The position numbers and the translations under genes are program-made. From assembly GCF_000471905.2 (NCBI RefSeq), contig NW_006496077.1, forward strand, positions 1,641,366 to 1,705,365: 64,000 nucleotides of DNA. The letters are read 5' to 3'. Positions 13,897-27,700 of this stretch are shown here, piece after piece. This DNA is from Amborella trichopoda. Its lineage: Eukaryota > Streptophyta > Magnoliopsida > Amborellales > Amborellaceae. Every line of letters begins with the position of its first letter. Within the stretch, counting starts at the first letter, position 1. The notes beneath the pieces were generated by a model. The model was given only the letters and a program-made list of their open reading frames with translations. It made no database searches and had not been told where the DNA came from.

Positions 13897-15429
13897 ATAA
13901 TGAGTGCAACGTATTGTATGTTAAGAAACGAGCCCAAGTTTAATTGGTTAGCATTTGGTGATTTGCAACGCTAGATCCTAAACAATTGCTACCAAGGGTC
14001 TCCCCACTTAGTCAACCCAAAAAAAAAATTCTTGCTTACGAATTTCTTCACTTTTCCCTTCAAAGTCAATTTTGAAAATGACATGGGGCTTTGTTAATAA
14101 TACTGCTGAATCCCATGATGAAGTTTTCGACTCCATTCGCATTAAAACGTAAGGGCCCAAATCCCCACTGACTGACCCCTTTTTTCTTAACCATAATGAC
14201 ACTAGAAAAAAGAGCCCAAGCTTAAGTGATTAACGCTTTACGATTTGCAAAGCTACATCTTAAGCTCAATTCCTACGAAAGATAGGAGCCCTTTATCCCG
14301 ACTCACCAAAAAAAAAACTATAATTTCTCCCCATTGAATAATAAAAAAAAAAATTTCACTTACCCCAAAAATATAACACACTGAGTTGCATGCATATTAC
14401 TGATGTTGACGTAGTATACACCACCATATAATGTGTACAGGTGCATGTAATTGACTATATACAAGTACACAAAAGCACAAATGGTAATTTGTTTGTAGGT
14501 TGACAGCGTAGGTATTAAAGGTCACCAAACATATGCTGACCATGTTTAGGCATGGTGCATACACGACCCTTGTACAATATATGATGCATTTCTCACCATT
14601 ATATATACACTACCATGTATATCCCAAGTGTAGTCCAACCTCTACCATCACCATCCAGAGACTGGTTTGGTAGTGTTGAAAACCGTTACCATAGATCATG
14701 GAGTCGGAGATCATACTAACCCCCTCAAAACGAACTTCTCATAATAGCTGATTGAGAGCTCCCAATACAAATAAATAAATAAGAAAGCGGTATCACAGTC
14801 ATTCTATGAAAATTTATTGACCATCCCACAATAATCAAGTACGGGATATATTCCCTATTCAGAAGTGTATATATATATAGCGCAAGAGAAGGAAACATAT
14901 ATAGCGCAAGAGAGAAGGAAACAGACCACATACTTCTGGTACACAAAAATTACAATCATTGTTGACCATTAAATGTGAAACCATTAAATGTGAAATCAAG
15001 TGGAATACGATGTATCATTGATTGGCACAAAGCCCCAATTAAAACTTCTTGAAAGTCGTAACTCAATTTAATGTGTAAATTTCACGTCCAATGACTACAG
15101 CGATCGCAACATCCTTGTACTATGCATACAATACATATAGTATTGTCTCAGAGACATTGAGCTGTTTATGTTTGAAATTTTGATGCAGCAGGTGATTTGT
15201 TTAGAATGTTGAATTGAAGAGTCATAACATCTAGAGGCCCATTCCAACACAACAATCACTCCCTCCTGTGGAAGAGCATTAGAAAAGCAAAAGAGAAAGC
15301 GATGATTTGGCAGGATTCAGAGAAGTTAAGAACAAGTTTCACTCAGTCATTCCTTCATTCAGACAACATTTTTAAATAAAAAGAAATGAAATGAAGCAGC
15401 ATCTGCTCCCTGAAGTCTGAAGAACCCCC
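13897..15429. other. 3' flank of PIP5K; no gene seen
   Basis: AT-rich sequence that includes the unmarked 3' UTR of PIP5K on the minus strand. I see no further ORF with coding character. A minus-strand AATAAA lies near 14815, rather far from the stop, so the polyadenylation site is not settled. Two similar stretches at about 13921-14020 and 14205-14310 share the phrase about agcccaagtttaattggtta, suggesting a repeat. Confidence 0.4.
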
Positions 15430-15709
15430 TCAAGAATTGTTTTCTGGGAACACCTTCTGTATAGACCGCAAGAAACGGTGAGAGTAGTGCATGGGATCGA
15501 CAGCTGAGATGGAGAGGGAATCAAATTGGAGGGATTTGTAGGCGTGCTCGATTCTTTTATTCATATTGTAGTCTTGTAGTATATCAATGATACCTAGATA
15601 GAGGACCACATCATACACTTCGTGAAACAACTGTTCACTCTTGTTGGTTTCACCATTTGGGACATACTCTGCCCGAGCAGGCATGTTCACACCAAGTTGA
15701 ATTTGAAGT
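15430..15709 (-). CDS. PIP5K9-like: PIP5K exon 8 (activation loop, stop)
   Basis: 280 nt, residues 747(part)-839 and TGA. Acceptor GTGAGGCAG after a 123-bp intron. It encodes [30 protein letters not shown] with Asp789 of the metal-binding IID motif, and the activation loop with RIEHAYKSL and [11 protein letters not shown]. The protein ends [12 protein letters not shown], the usual C-terminus of the family. Confidence 0.95.
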
Positions 15710-18700
15710 CTGCCTCACCAAACAGAAAAGGAATTACATCAGTCTAGAGAGAGAGAGAGAGAGAGAGAGCACTTCAAATTTATTCTTCAGTTGGATTCAG
15801 GATTCACAAAAGCACAAGAGAAAAGTGATGACCTGGCTGTGCCTGGGAGAAGCAAATCTACTTCTTCATCACCAGCTGCTGATGCTCGCAGACGGTTGCC
15901 ACGTATATGGGGACCAACCACGACGCCGTCCTCGAGCGGCCCACGTGCAATCAGAACAAGACCCCTCGGGTAGCATGAAATCTCGTCCTCGTGAGCTGCT
16001 GACACTGCACCACCACCACCATCACACCTTGAATTCAACTCAGTCTGGCCAATCAGTGTCAACAGAACTGGATAGGACGACTCTTAAAAGTGTTCCTTTG
16101 GTTTCTATGAGAGGTTGGATGGTTGAAAACCGTTTAAAACCCTAAAACATATCACAAAATTTTTACAAATAAACATGTGCTTTACCAAGATCTGGTTTTC
16201 ACTACACCAATTACGAGAAGGAACTACAGAGATTGATTTAGATAGATACCGGTGCCAATCAAGGAAAGAACTAAAGAGATTGATCTAGATAAACACTAAA
16301 AGTATCCTTTTGACTATAACTTACACACGTCGGCCTAAACATACAGTTCAACAAAAACAAATACTCTTTTTCCTTCCTCTAGTAGGGTATTTATTTCTTT
16401 CCCCACCACTAAATTACAAGTCCCTCACAGACATCGGTGGTTTGATCAAGTCTTTGGACAAAGCTTGTGGAAGGATAAAATTATCACCTATAACTTCAGT
16501 CCTCGACTCTCAGCACTTCGGGATTTTCAATGTCATAGATACTCCTTTGATTCATATTCACCATAAGTTAACATACATTGCAGTTCATCAAGATTTGTAT
16601 CCATTACAGACAGGCCATTATTATGCATTGAATTGATAAAGGTGTAGTGCATCATAACCACTCATACCATTATAAGTAGTGAAAAAAGATATAGGGACTA
16701 ATGGCCTCACTGAGGATATGGTCTTGATAGCAGAACAGCGAACCAGGATTTGTACAGTTGACCCTATATGGTTAGGAAAAAGGCTTTCATGGTGATGATA
16801 CCATGATACCATCATATGGTATCGAAGGGGTTTCAACTAATTCTTTCGGTGGAGAAATGCAAATTTGTCCATCACAATGAGTTTCAGTTTTTCTACTGAA
16901 ATTTTTTTTTTTTTGTTAAGCTAAATTCTCAAAAGTGGAAACCCGGCCTTAAGCCTAGAATCCATTTAGAATATGCTTTTTGAAACTTTTTAATTTGAAG
17001 TGTAGAACTTCAAGGAAAAGGGTAATCATAACAAACCAATCATTCAAAAAAAAAATAATTATAGCAAACTGTAGTTAGAAAAGCTATGAAAAATAATAGG
17101 AAAAATGATCAAAATACCTATAAGAGATGAAGCATTTAACATTTTTTCCATTTGCAACTATTCCAACTCAAAATCATATGTTTTCTTTTTGAGTATTTTT
17201 AAATTCAAATAAAAGATGTGGGTAAGGTGTTAAATTGTTCATTCCACCTTACCCAAAAAAAAAAATTACCGAAGTACCTATAAAAGAAATTAATATTTTA
17301 GATACTCATTCCAATATGCTACATATTTTTCTTAATTGGTGGATGGTACACATTTATCAAACAATATATTGTTTAGGGACCACAACTATTCATTGAATAA
17401 TCGAGAATCAAAGCAACAACTATGATATATCTTCCAATGACTCTAACCTCTAGGCAAGGATATTACAAAGGCATTTCGAGCAAAGTGCTGCATTTCTATT
17501 AGTTACTGCACAGGGGTGCTCCAAACTAGAAGGGCGCCCAATTATAACTTTAAAACATATAAATTGTGTATTATCCATTTAGACACCAATGATTTCTGCA
17601 ACATGTTCATTTACCTAACGATATTTAGAGAATGCAAATTTGAAAGGAAGTAACCATCACATGGAGTATGCTCAATTTTTTCCTCCTCCAGGAATGGGCT
17701 CAAGATAGGTGGTCAGCATGGCAAGGTGACACAAGATGACATCTTGAGTTCCATTCCTACCACAGATATGCAAGCCCTTCCCAGTTGAACTGCCCAAAAG
17801 AAAAAAAAACCCCAAATCTTCGCAAACTTTGTCCAAAAGGAATTGACTTTAACGAAGGAAATTAAGAGGGACCATTCACCAAATGGGAAAAAAAATACCA
17901 CCATAGCCCTCTTTCAAGAGTAGGTTGGAAACACACATCATGCAACCGTAGAATTCGAGGCTTACTATGTATTCTTCTCTTAGCATCGGTGTTCAAAAGA
18001 AAATGGCGAACCGGACAAAAAACAGCCCATTCGGTTCGGCAACTGGTGGGGCTGGTTCGGTTCTGCTAATATATCCAAAGCCGGTCCCTCTGTAACAAAA
18101 CGAGATGGTTTTGCAAGAGAACGGGCCCCACTTTTATTTTTTAATTTTTTTCATTATTTTGCTATTCAAAATTTTTATTGGCAGGATCGCCGATGCGGAC
18201 CACCGATCTATTGAACCAGACCAGTTTTCTGAATGAGCAATCCGGGTCACCAATCCGTGTTTTTCTTGCTTATCATACACTCTAAGTAGCACTGTACCAA
18301 ATTCCAATTGCCAATGCCTTGGTAGCATTTTAAGTACATCCCTTCAAATCAGCCTACATCCTACGATGTGGGACTAAGACTCGCTCCAAGCAGTTGGACC
18401 TTGGGATATATAATTGGAATTTAAATGACTCTCCTTTTCTTGAGAGAAACTTTTAAAGGTCTAGTCATTAAACAAAGCCTACAAAGAAGTACAACCATAC
18501 CCCCCACTCAGGAGGAGGTTGTGCATCACACAAGAGCACATTCAAGGCTTATATTGTATGCTCCTTAAGGTAGAATGCCTCAAAGTGCATGGCTAAAACT
18601 AGTTCCAAACCATTCTACCTGGCTCCAAACTTTTAGACTACTAGTAAAAAATCACCCATCATACCAATTAGATAGTAGTACAAGAAAAATTGCCAAAGTA

Positions 18701-21700
18701 GGTACATCACACTTAACTGTTTCAAAAATAATTATAACAATAAGAATAAACTAAAAGGTACATCCTCTTTATAGCTGAAGAACATTTGCAAGAAGGGGCC
18801 CAATTTGTAATGGAACTCCCTTTTTATGGAGACGGAATCCAATCTGTCCGATGGATATAAAATAGAGAGCCTAACAACATCCACCAGTGCCCATACTAAA
18901 ATATGTGGATAGGGGATGCTGTCCAAATCGATGTGGGCCACTTATGTTACAAATATACAAATATATGCTTGCATTCAATACAGATAAACATGTTAGAAAC
19001 ATGGATGCCAAGATTGTCCTCTCAAACATAGAACCTCCGCACATCACTTAAAGGACGGAGGAGGTGGGATTTTAAGTGACATTAAGTAATTAAAGAAAAA
19101 AAAACAACAAAGCAGAATTGTCTAGGTTAAGTGTTGGATGTATGTTGTGTTTCTTTCATGTCAACATGTGCCAAGAACTATGAATGCACATGTTTGAGTT
19201 ACATATGGACTGACAAATTTCAAGTTTCACCTAATAACTGGTCATATCCTAAGAGAAAGGGGGGTGGCTCACCTCCCACAGCCCAATCCCCATATTTTAA
19301 TAAATGGATAGGGAAGCCAGTTTTTAGACATCCCTTAATTTAATAAATGACAAGGATTAGGCACGTTGTTAGCTCTTATGCCAGTCCAAAGATTAACAAC
19401 AAAATCCTCTATTGCTTGAGTGATTTCCACTATACATGTTTTGCTATTCACTCTTCATCTGATAGACTGATACATCCATATGTAGTTGCTCGAGAGATTT
19501 CTAATTCACATGTTCTTGCATTCTCCCTCATCTAATACATCTAATACAAATATTACACTTTGTATGTGTATTGTAATGGGCATAGTGGTAATATTTGAAG
19601 TTCCTATGCCTATTTATTTATGTAATGTACTCATTGTAGTATCCCATGTATATGAAGGAGATAAGAGTAAATTACCCTTAACCCTAACACAAGCAAGCAC
19701 AAATTTGCACCTGCATGCAACACCCAATGACATGCATATTCCCCAGGATTCACTCTTCATCTTCTACATTTTGACAACATTTTCACATGGTCTCAAAACA
19801 TAGGATCTAGATCTCGTTGATCCATTCCTACGGTAAGAACCCATAAAATCTCTTTTGACCACCATTTTTCTCTCCTTCACACTAAAATCAGATTTCATCT
19901 CTAATTGAAAACTCTATTCAAAATCCTAGCTGAAATCTCTCTATCTCTCTTCACAAGATCACTTTTTGAAACCCTAGCCAAATCCTTCTCTCTCCACATG
20001 ATCCCCATTCAAAACTGAGTCAAAACCTCTCTCTATTGCTCCTCAAGCGCATCCAAAAAATAAAAATAAAAAATTTCCTGGTTAGCAAAGTTGCTCAACC
20101 CTATATATTTCTTTCTCCCTTGCCTAAAAAAGCCTGAAGAGTTTTATTTCTTCATTTTCATCCATCTCCTACTTAAGCAACTAATTAAGTAGTGTAGGAA
20201 AAAGGAAGAGACGTCCACATGATCTTTACCGATTTAGAGAAATTATATGATAGGGTACCTAGAGAGTTAATTTGGTGGGTGTTGGAAAAGAAAGAAGTCT
20301 CTAGAGGATATATAGACATAGTGAGAGATCTGTATGAAAGAGCACCAACCAGTATGATGACAACTAGTGGAGAGACAACTGGGTTTTTAGTAACAGTAGG
20401 CCTACATCAAGGTTCAGTGTGGAGCCCATACCTCTTTGTTTTGGTTACGGACGAGTTAACAAGGCATCTACAGAATGAGGTACCGTAGTGTATATTTTTG
20501 CAAAGAACTTGAGTTTTGATGGATGAGACTAGACGAGGTGCCTTCAACGCAAAGTTAGAACTTTGGAGGAATGCACTAAAATCTAAAGATTTTAAGATCA
20601 GCCGGACTAAAACAATTGCAAATTTAATAATAACAAGAGTAGAAATGACAAAGTAGTTAAGATTGATTGCCAAGAAATACCTTAAAAGAGACTATTTTCA
20701 ATATCTTGGGTCGATAATCCAAGAGAATGGAGAGATTGAGGAGATGTCGCGCATAGAATTAGAGTTAATTGACAAAGTGGATATGATTGTCACATACCAG
20801 TGAAATTGAAAGGGGAGTTCTATAGGACCGCTATAAGACCAGCTATGCTTTATGGGGTGGAATGTTAGTGGGTCAAGAAACAAAATATCCATAGGATTTG
20901 CCCCATTTTCTTATTGCTCAGGTAAAGTTCCAGGGCAGACGAAATCCTGGAACAGAGCTGCTGAGCAGAGGTGGAACTCGGTTGCAAATATGACAGAACC
21001 TAGTCGCGCTGAGCAGAGGTGGAACTCGGTTGCAAATATGACAGAACCTAGTCGCGACAAGAACCACGTGTGGCAAGGCCTCTTCCCTGGAGTTGTGACT
21101 TGCGAGATTGGAAGCATTGTGGGAAGAAGTTGTTCATTCCAGGTTGAGAACCTAGAAGGCCAAGGACATCTCCAATGTGGTCTTTGTCTTTTAGGCCCAA
21201 ATCGAAGAGTTGGGTGCTTCAGTTGGGTTGCTGATGACCGCTGAGCCCACTCTGGCCTTGCAGGGCGGGCCCCAGTGGGTGCGACCTAGAGCTACCATAG
21301 CTTATGGCTAGAGCAATGGGAGGAGGCCCCACCACAACAGCGAGAAAAGTCAAGATAATGAGCGCTCCACTCGCAAAGCGGTCGGCAGGAGCTGCGGGCA
21401 AGTGCTTGGTAGGCCAACTGCCAAGTGAACCGGGAGGGGCACTCGACGAAAGGAGCTTAATAGATCTCTAATTGTTCCTCAATCTTCAAAGAATGCGGCG
21501 TTGTATTATTGTAAGTTCTCTATCCCGAACATTGGCTGTGGATGACAAGTTTTAAATCTTAATGCAGACATGTTGAATCGGTCTTTTTCGCCACATCGCA
21601 TATAACAGGAATCGAACCCCCTCTGCTCCTGACGAGCAGTTCCTACTTCAGGTATCAATCATCAAAGACTGATTCAAGCACTAAAACAAGACATTGAAGA

Positions 21701-24700
21701 TCCCCGATTCATTCATCTAATTCATTCTTTTCTGATCACTAACATCAAGGATAAGGAAAGAGCTATGTTGTTGTAGAGAAAGGAATTCCACAGGTCTCTC
21801 TCATCCATACTGATTAATGTCTTTCTACATCAGTTCGATATTCGAATCCATTGTGAATTTAGTAACAACATCTGCTACGCTCGATATGCAGACGATTTAC
21901 TCTTTGCTATCAACAAAGATTTGCAAGAGCTATGGGCGGGCCGTCCAAAATACAACAATTCATGGCGGAATAGCAGCTCGAAACCACAACCAGTGTACTC
22001 ACAAAAAGAGTCAACAAGCATCCGTCGCATTAAGAAGACTTTTAAAAGTGGATCACAAAGGAATGTTTATGTTTTACAGGTGAAACCTAAACCCTAAACC
22101 CTAAAAAGATTTCCAAATGAATTCTCGAGAACGAGACCGACCAGAGGTGTCATCGCCTTGAAGAAATAAAATAACAAATCATTTAGTAACCCCCCCGAAA
22201 AAAGTGTTTCCGTTGGTTTCCATATCCGTTCGACGGCATGGTCGAGTGGTAAGGCGGGGGACTGCAAATCGAGCTCTTCTTTCTTGAGGTTTTCTTCTTG
22301 GCTTAGTTAGCTCTTGCTTCAGGTTTTTTAGGGAAACGATAGAAATTGATTGATTCCCATCAGTTTTTGAAAAAGACTGTTGAAAGGTTTTGGAAACCTC
22401 GCCTTCCAGGGAAGTGGATACCCTAAGTTCCATGGTCCCCCCATGGAACTAGCGATATCCACTTTTTAGCTTTAAATATATGGCAAGTGGATATGGTAGT
22501 ATCCACTTTACTGTAAAACTTCCCCGTTATCAAATAGGGAAGTGCTATAGTACTGAAAGATGTCGTTTCAAAAACCAAGTCTTTCACAAATCAAATATGC
22601 CCTAAAGGAAAGGAAATTACAAAGCAGCCAATTGCTTCTGTTTGCACAGGATGAATTTCACCTTCAACATGCCTAACACCAATTTGCGACCCGACCCTTC
22701 AGTCCTCAGCAAACTCATCGCATTCCACAAACCAAAATGCTGCCCTTAATCATGCTTCTCCAATTTGAGTATCAACTAGTCGAATTATGGTTGTGGATTC
22801 TTGACTCTAGAGAAGTTAGCCATGTGTGTAGATGTGGGTAAGTCCTCAAAGCTTATTCATTATCATGGTAGAGGAACCATTGCTTCTTTTTTTTGGGTAA
22901 TTCAGTGGGGAAGAAGAGCCCCCACCCATTTTTCCAAATCGTTAGTGGTTTTTGAATGCGTTAGGAGAGAATGGAAGCCTAGACCTTAGCTGGGGCACAA
23001 GTGGTGCTACCACCACGATCCCAACCCCATTGCTACTAGTATAGGAATACTCCCCCATCACGCACATTGGAAAAGCCTCTATTTCATACACTTAACATTC
23101 CCTCTCCCAAATACTCGTTTCAGTCCCCACAGTAAGCATAACCTTGTGTATATTTCTTAGTTGATGCTTCAAATTCCCACATCGTATTCATTCCCTCCTT
23201 TTGTATGTGAAGAATTTACCCATAAAGGAGATGTTCATGGAAGGAGGAGCAATGCGAGAACCTCCACTACTTGAAGGAAGCCAAACCCTCTTCTTGAGGC
23301 CCTCCTTGGTCTTGGTGTCTATAGTTCGATTGTCCAAGTTAAAAACTAATTATCCCATAAAATCATTAATTTTCGAAGTAAAGATGGGGATGAGTTCACA
23401 TCCAAAGAGTACGTGGATAATAGAATAAATCATCAAAAGTCTTGCCCACACATGCTCGAACAAACGGGTACATCCTGCAATGCAAGCATCACCACCTAGC
23501 AGAAACTGCACTTGCTGAGATGCATGAGTTAGGTCTCTATTAACCTTTGGCGTGAGACATTTCATATAGTTGTGTTTCTTATAAATTGGCTGCCACTAAA
23601 GGTGCTTGGTGAACAATCACTTCCATGACGTTCTCTATGGACAACATCCAGACTTGCAATTGTTATGTTTGTGTTGACGACACCTTAAGGCATAAATTTT
23701 TGCAGATGGTTCTACTTTGAAGCGAGCAAATCGATTCTTCTTTGAAGGAGTCCATAGTTATTGCCTTGCAGGGATCAAACTGTAGATAAACTTATACTTT
23801 CCCAGCATGGGTACGCTTTAGACTTCTTGCAGTGGAATCAAGGATTGTGAACCCGTCATGACTCTCAGCGCCAATTCATCAGAGACTTAGCTAAAGAGGG
23901 TAGAACCTATTTCTGATCGCAACAATACTGGAGTATCAACAACGTCCTCCAGTCCTATTATTCATGCAAACAGATTGTAAAGGAAAATATAGAAGGGTCT
24001 ATGTAATATAGTGCAACATATGGGTAACCATTAGTGAATATGTTATAGGGCAGTTATATAATATTGCTTACCATAAGGCTAACCCATGGTAAATATGTTC
24101 TAATGCTGTATTTAAAAGAATGCAATGAAGAAACATCTCTAATTTTGTTGGCCTTTCCTGCTCTCCCTCGCATTCTCCTCTTCACCATGCACAATACCTC
24201 TCTCTCACTTCTAACACTAACATTGTTTTCATAATGAAGTAGGCCTTCCAATTCATGCGAGGCAGTAAAACACACTTCAATATATTAAGGCAATGATTAG
24301 TGATTGCATGTAGTATACTGGAGGAAAGACTTCCTCTAATCATCTCACTGTTTTTTCCTATTCACGATTCAAATATTTGCCATTTATACTTCTAATCCTC
24401 TCACTGTTTTTTCTTATTCGAGATTCAGATATTTTCCATTTCATATCTGGTAATTGGCTGTTTTTGGGATGGAAATTGGCTTCTTTGGAGTAGCAGAAAA
24501 CAAAGAACCATGGCACCTAGGTTGAGCACGAAGGTGGAATACAGGTGGCAGTAGTTACTGCTGAAGTTTCTCGAATTTGACATCTACTGACAGCCCTCGG
24601 TCAGAATATCTCTAGATTGATGCTCTATTATGATAACCACAGTGCCATATCGATTTCTCCCAAACCAGTATATCATGGAAAGGCAAAGCACATCAAGATT

Positions 24701-27700
24701 GATCAGCATTGCATTTGAAAAATTGAGGAGAGATTCAGTGGCATTGAAAATTAAATCACAGATATCTTCACCAAGGCATACACATGGATACGGCATTGGC
24801 TTCATAAAGCCAAGATGACCATGGTACGATATGGTGCTTTGCATCTGTATTGTATGTGGGCATAGTTGTAAGATTTGTTGTTCTTACGTTTGCTATCCAT
24901 GGTTGTCACTATAATATCTCATGGACATGAAGATTGTAAGAGTAAATTACTCATATACACCGTAATATATGATATATATAGGTATATACACCTACACTTA
25001 TATATATACACACAAACTGTAATAAGTGTATGTGTGTGCACACACACGCATACACGGGTCCACATATAACAATGTTGTAGGAAAACCAAATCTCTCCATT
25101 AGCATGTCTCACTCTTCATCATCATTTTGATAACCTTTTAACAACATCCACACTCTAGCTTGATTTATGCTTTACAATGAGTTTCTTGAGTGATTTCCTC
25201 CGTACATGGTTTGTCATTCTCTCCATCTAATACATCCATGTGCTCTGTTTTCTTTCAAACCTTATCATTAGGGTAGAGCTACTATCAAAGGCTATCAGTT
25301 CTAATCACCATATAGTTAGGTTCCCATGTGTTGTCTCAACATCATGGACAATACACCGCTCTCACATGTTACCAAGCCTTCTATTTTGTGACCCTTGCAT
25401 GCACCGCAAAAGAAGTCCACAAAAGAAGCAACTGATGCTTATAAACCAATTGAAATACAAACTGTTTTCCAAAGAAATAAGAAAATAACAATGATGTAAC
25501 GTTTTTTGTCCCCACCCTTTTGCTGAATATTATATAAAGCGCAACGGATCTTTGAAACTGACTAATTCATAAGAAACCAAAAATATTTTCAAGACAATCA
25601 CTACAATGGTGCCAAGCATTTTGCACTAGTGGCTAGAATAACTAATACATTTCTTGTACAAGATTTTATTTGGGTAACTGAATCCTTGGACATGGAGAAT
25701 TATATNNNNNNNNNNNNNNNNNNNNNNNNNNNNNNNNNNNNNNNNNNNNNNNNNNNNNNNNNNNNNNNNNNNNNNTGTTTATTATAACATACAATTTTGA
25801 TGAAATTTTTTTTTAGGATTATCTGAAAATTTATTTTCATATCTAATTATAAAATTTTAAACTCCAAAAATGGTTAACATCAAGTAGATCAATAAACATA
25901 TGGAAATCTTGAAAATGGACACTCTAGATAATGTGTTGCAAGATACACTATTTTTGGGGCTCAAAATCTTTTTTTTTTTTCATATTCATATATCTCGATG
26001 TTGAGATGATCTATTAGAAGATTTATCATCGTTCAAACAACATTCTCCGATGGACTTTTTAGGTGCATATGTAATTCTACATTTTAAGGTTGCAACCTTA
26101 TATAAACTTATACCTACTTAAATCCTCAATTATGATGTTAGTAACTGCCCACTCTAACTTGATAGAGATATTGGTTGATATCCTAATAAGAAATGAGATT
26201 TTATTTGGGAAACTTAGGTCCTTGTACATGGAGAAAATACTAAAACCTCAACTATCATGTCAGTAACTATCATGACATAAATTTCTATTTTTCCTTTTTC
26301 AGATTGCATTCATCTCAAAAGCAAGAACAGATCATACATTCCAAGCCTAGGTACATCACAATATTCATCCAGACCACAGTAGAAGACCTCACGCCTTTAC
26401 ATGTGGCAAAAAATGTATTATCGTCACTAGAACCGAATGTGAGTCAAAAGTAGGAATTAGATCTGCAGGAGAAGATGATGATTGAGTGGATGGTTGCGTT
26501 GGTGGAAGGTGTCCATCCTACACTTTCCTTCCCATGTGAATGCTTATGGGCTACCCTTGAGGGACATTATAATGCATAGAAGCAATAGATTTAGTTGGTA
26601 CAAGCAACTGAAGCAAAGAAGTATCAACAGGAATAGGAAGAGGAACTATAGAAGATGAGGACTGTGAACTTCTTATGGAGTAGGATAAAAGGAATCCTCA
26701 TCAACCATGCGACCTCTTCTAAAATATAGGAGTATTTTTTAAAAAGGTACCATCAGCACAAATAAGTTTTTTTTGTAAACCAGCAGGATAGCATTTATAA
26801 CCTTTATGAAAAGCATGAATACCCTAGAAAAATACACTTGACAACTCAAGGATCTAACTTATCATTAGCGGCACCCAACATATGAACAATGAAAACACAC
26901 CCAAACACTTGTGGAGGAACAACAAATAATGGAGTATCAAGGGAGAACAAAGTGTGATGTTTTTCCATTCAAAATCGAAGAGGGCATACGATAAATTAAA
27001 TAGCATGAGGTCCGCAAGACATCTCTCCAATAAGCTTTCGGAGCACACATACTAATCAGCAAAATGCAGGTTACTTCAAGTAAATCTTGATTTTTTCCTT
27101 TTAGCAACCCCATTCTGTTGAAGAGTATGCGCACAAGAAGTTTGATGTAAAATTCCATTTTGAGCAAAATAATTTTAAAATATATGGAAAAAATACTCTT
27201 TAGCATTATCAGAACATAATACACACAAATTCTTGTTGAATTGAGTTTGGATTCCTTTGTGAAACAATTTAAAATAGAGACAATTTCAAATCTTCTTTTT
27301 ATTAAATATAACCATGACATTCATGTATGATCATCCATGAAAATTAACAAAATATTTATGGCTAGACAAACTTTGTACTCTAGCATGAGACCAAAGATCA
27401 AAATTTACAACTGTAAATGGAGTAAGTCTCCGTTTATCAGTTCTAGAATGAAATTCCACCTTATGATGCTTGCTTTACTGACAAGCCTCACATTCTGAGG
27501 TAGACACTAGCCCTAAAGAAGGGATGAACAACTTCAAGTTATTGAGAGAATGATGGCCCAACCGACAATGCCATAAAAAGGGAGAAGCAGCAGAGTAAAG
27601 AGCAACACCAATAAGATTATCATCGAAATAGTATAAACCACCTGACTCATACCCATCACCAATAGTCGTACTCGTCCTCAAATCCTGAAAGACACAAGAG

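Larger units (their letters stand above)
20894..22340 (+). other. Probable organelle-derived (mitochondrial-type) insert
   Basis: Composition changes sharply from the AT-rich intron to GC-balanced sequence. It holds a perfect 48-bp tandem duplication, a GTGCGAC motif at 21279 like the 5' end of group II introns, a group II maturase pseudogene and half a plastid-type tRNA-Cys. No single item is decisive, but together they support nuclear DNA of mitochondrial origin. Boundaries are inferred from where the LINE ends and where AT-rich sequence resumes. Confidence 0.55.

Noticed and set aside
15657-16145. 162-codon plus-strand ORF
   Set aside because: It lies antisense to PIP5K exons 7 and 8, which explain the open frame.
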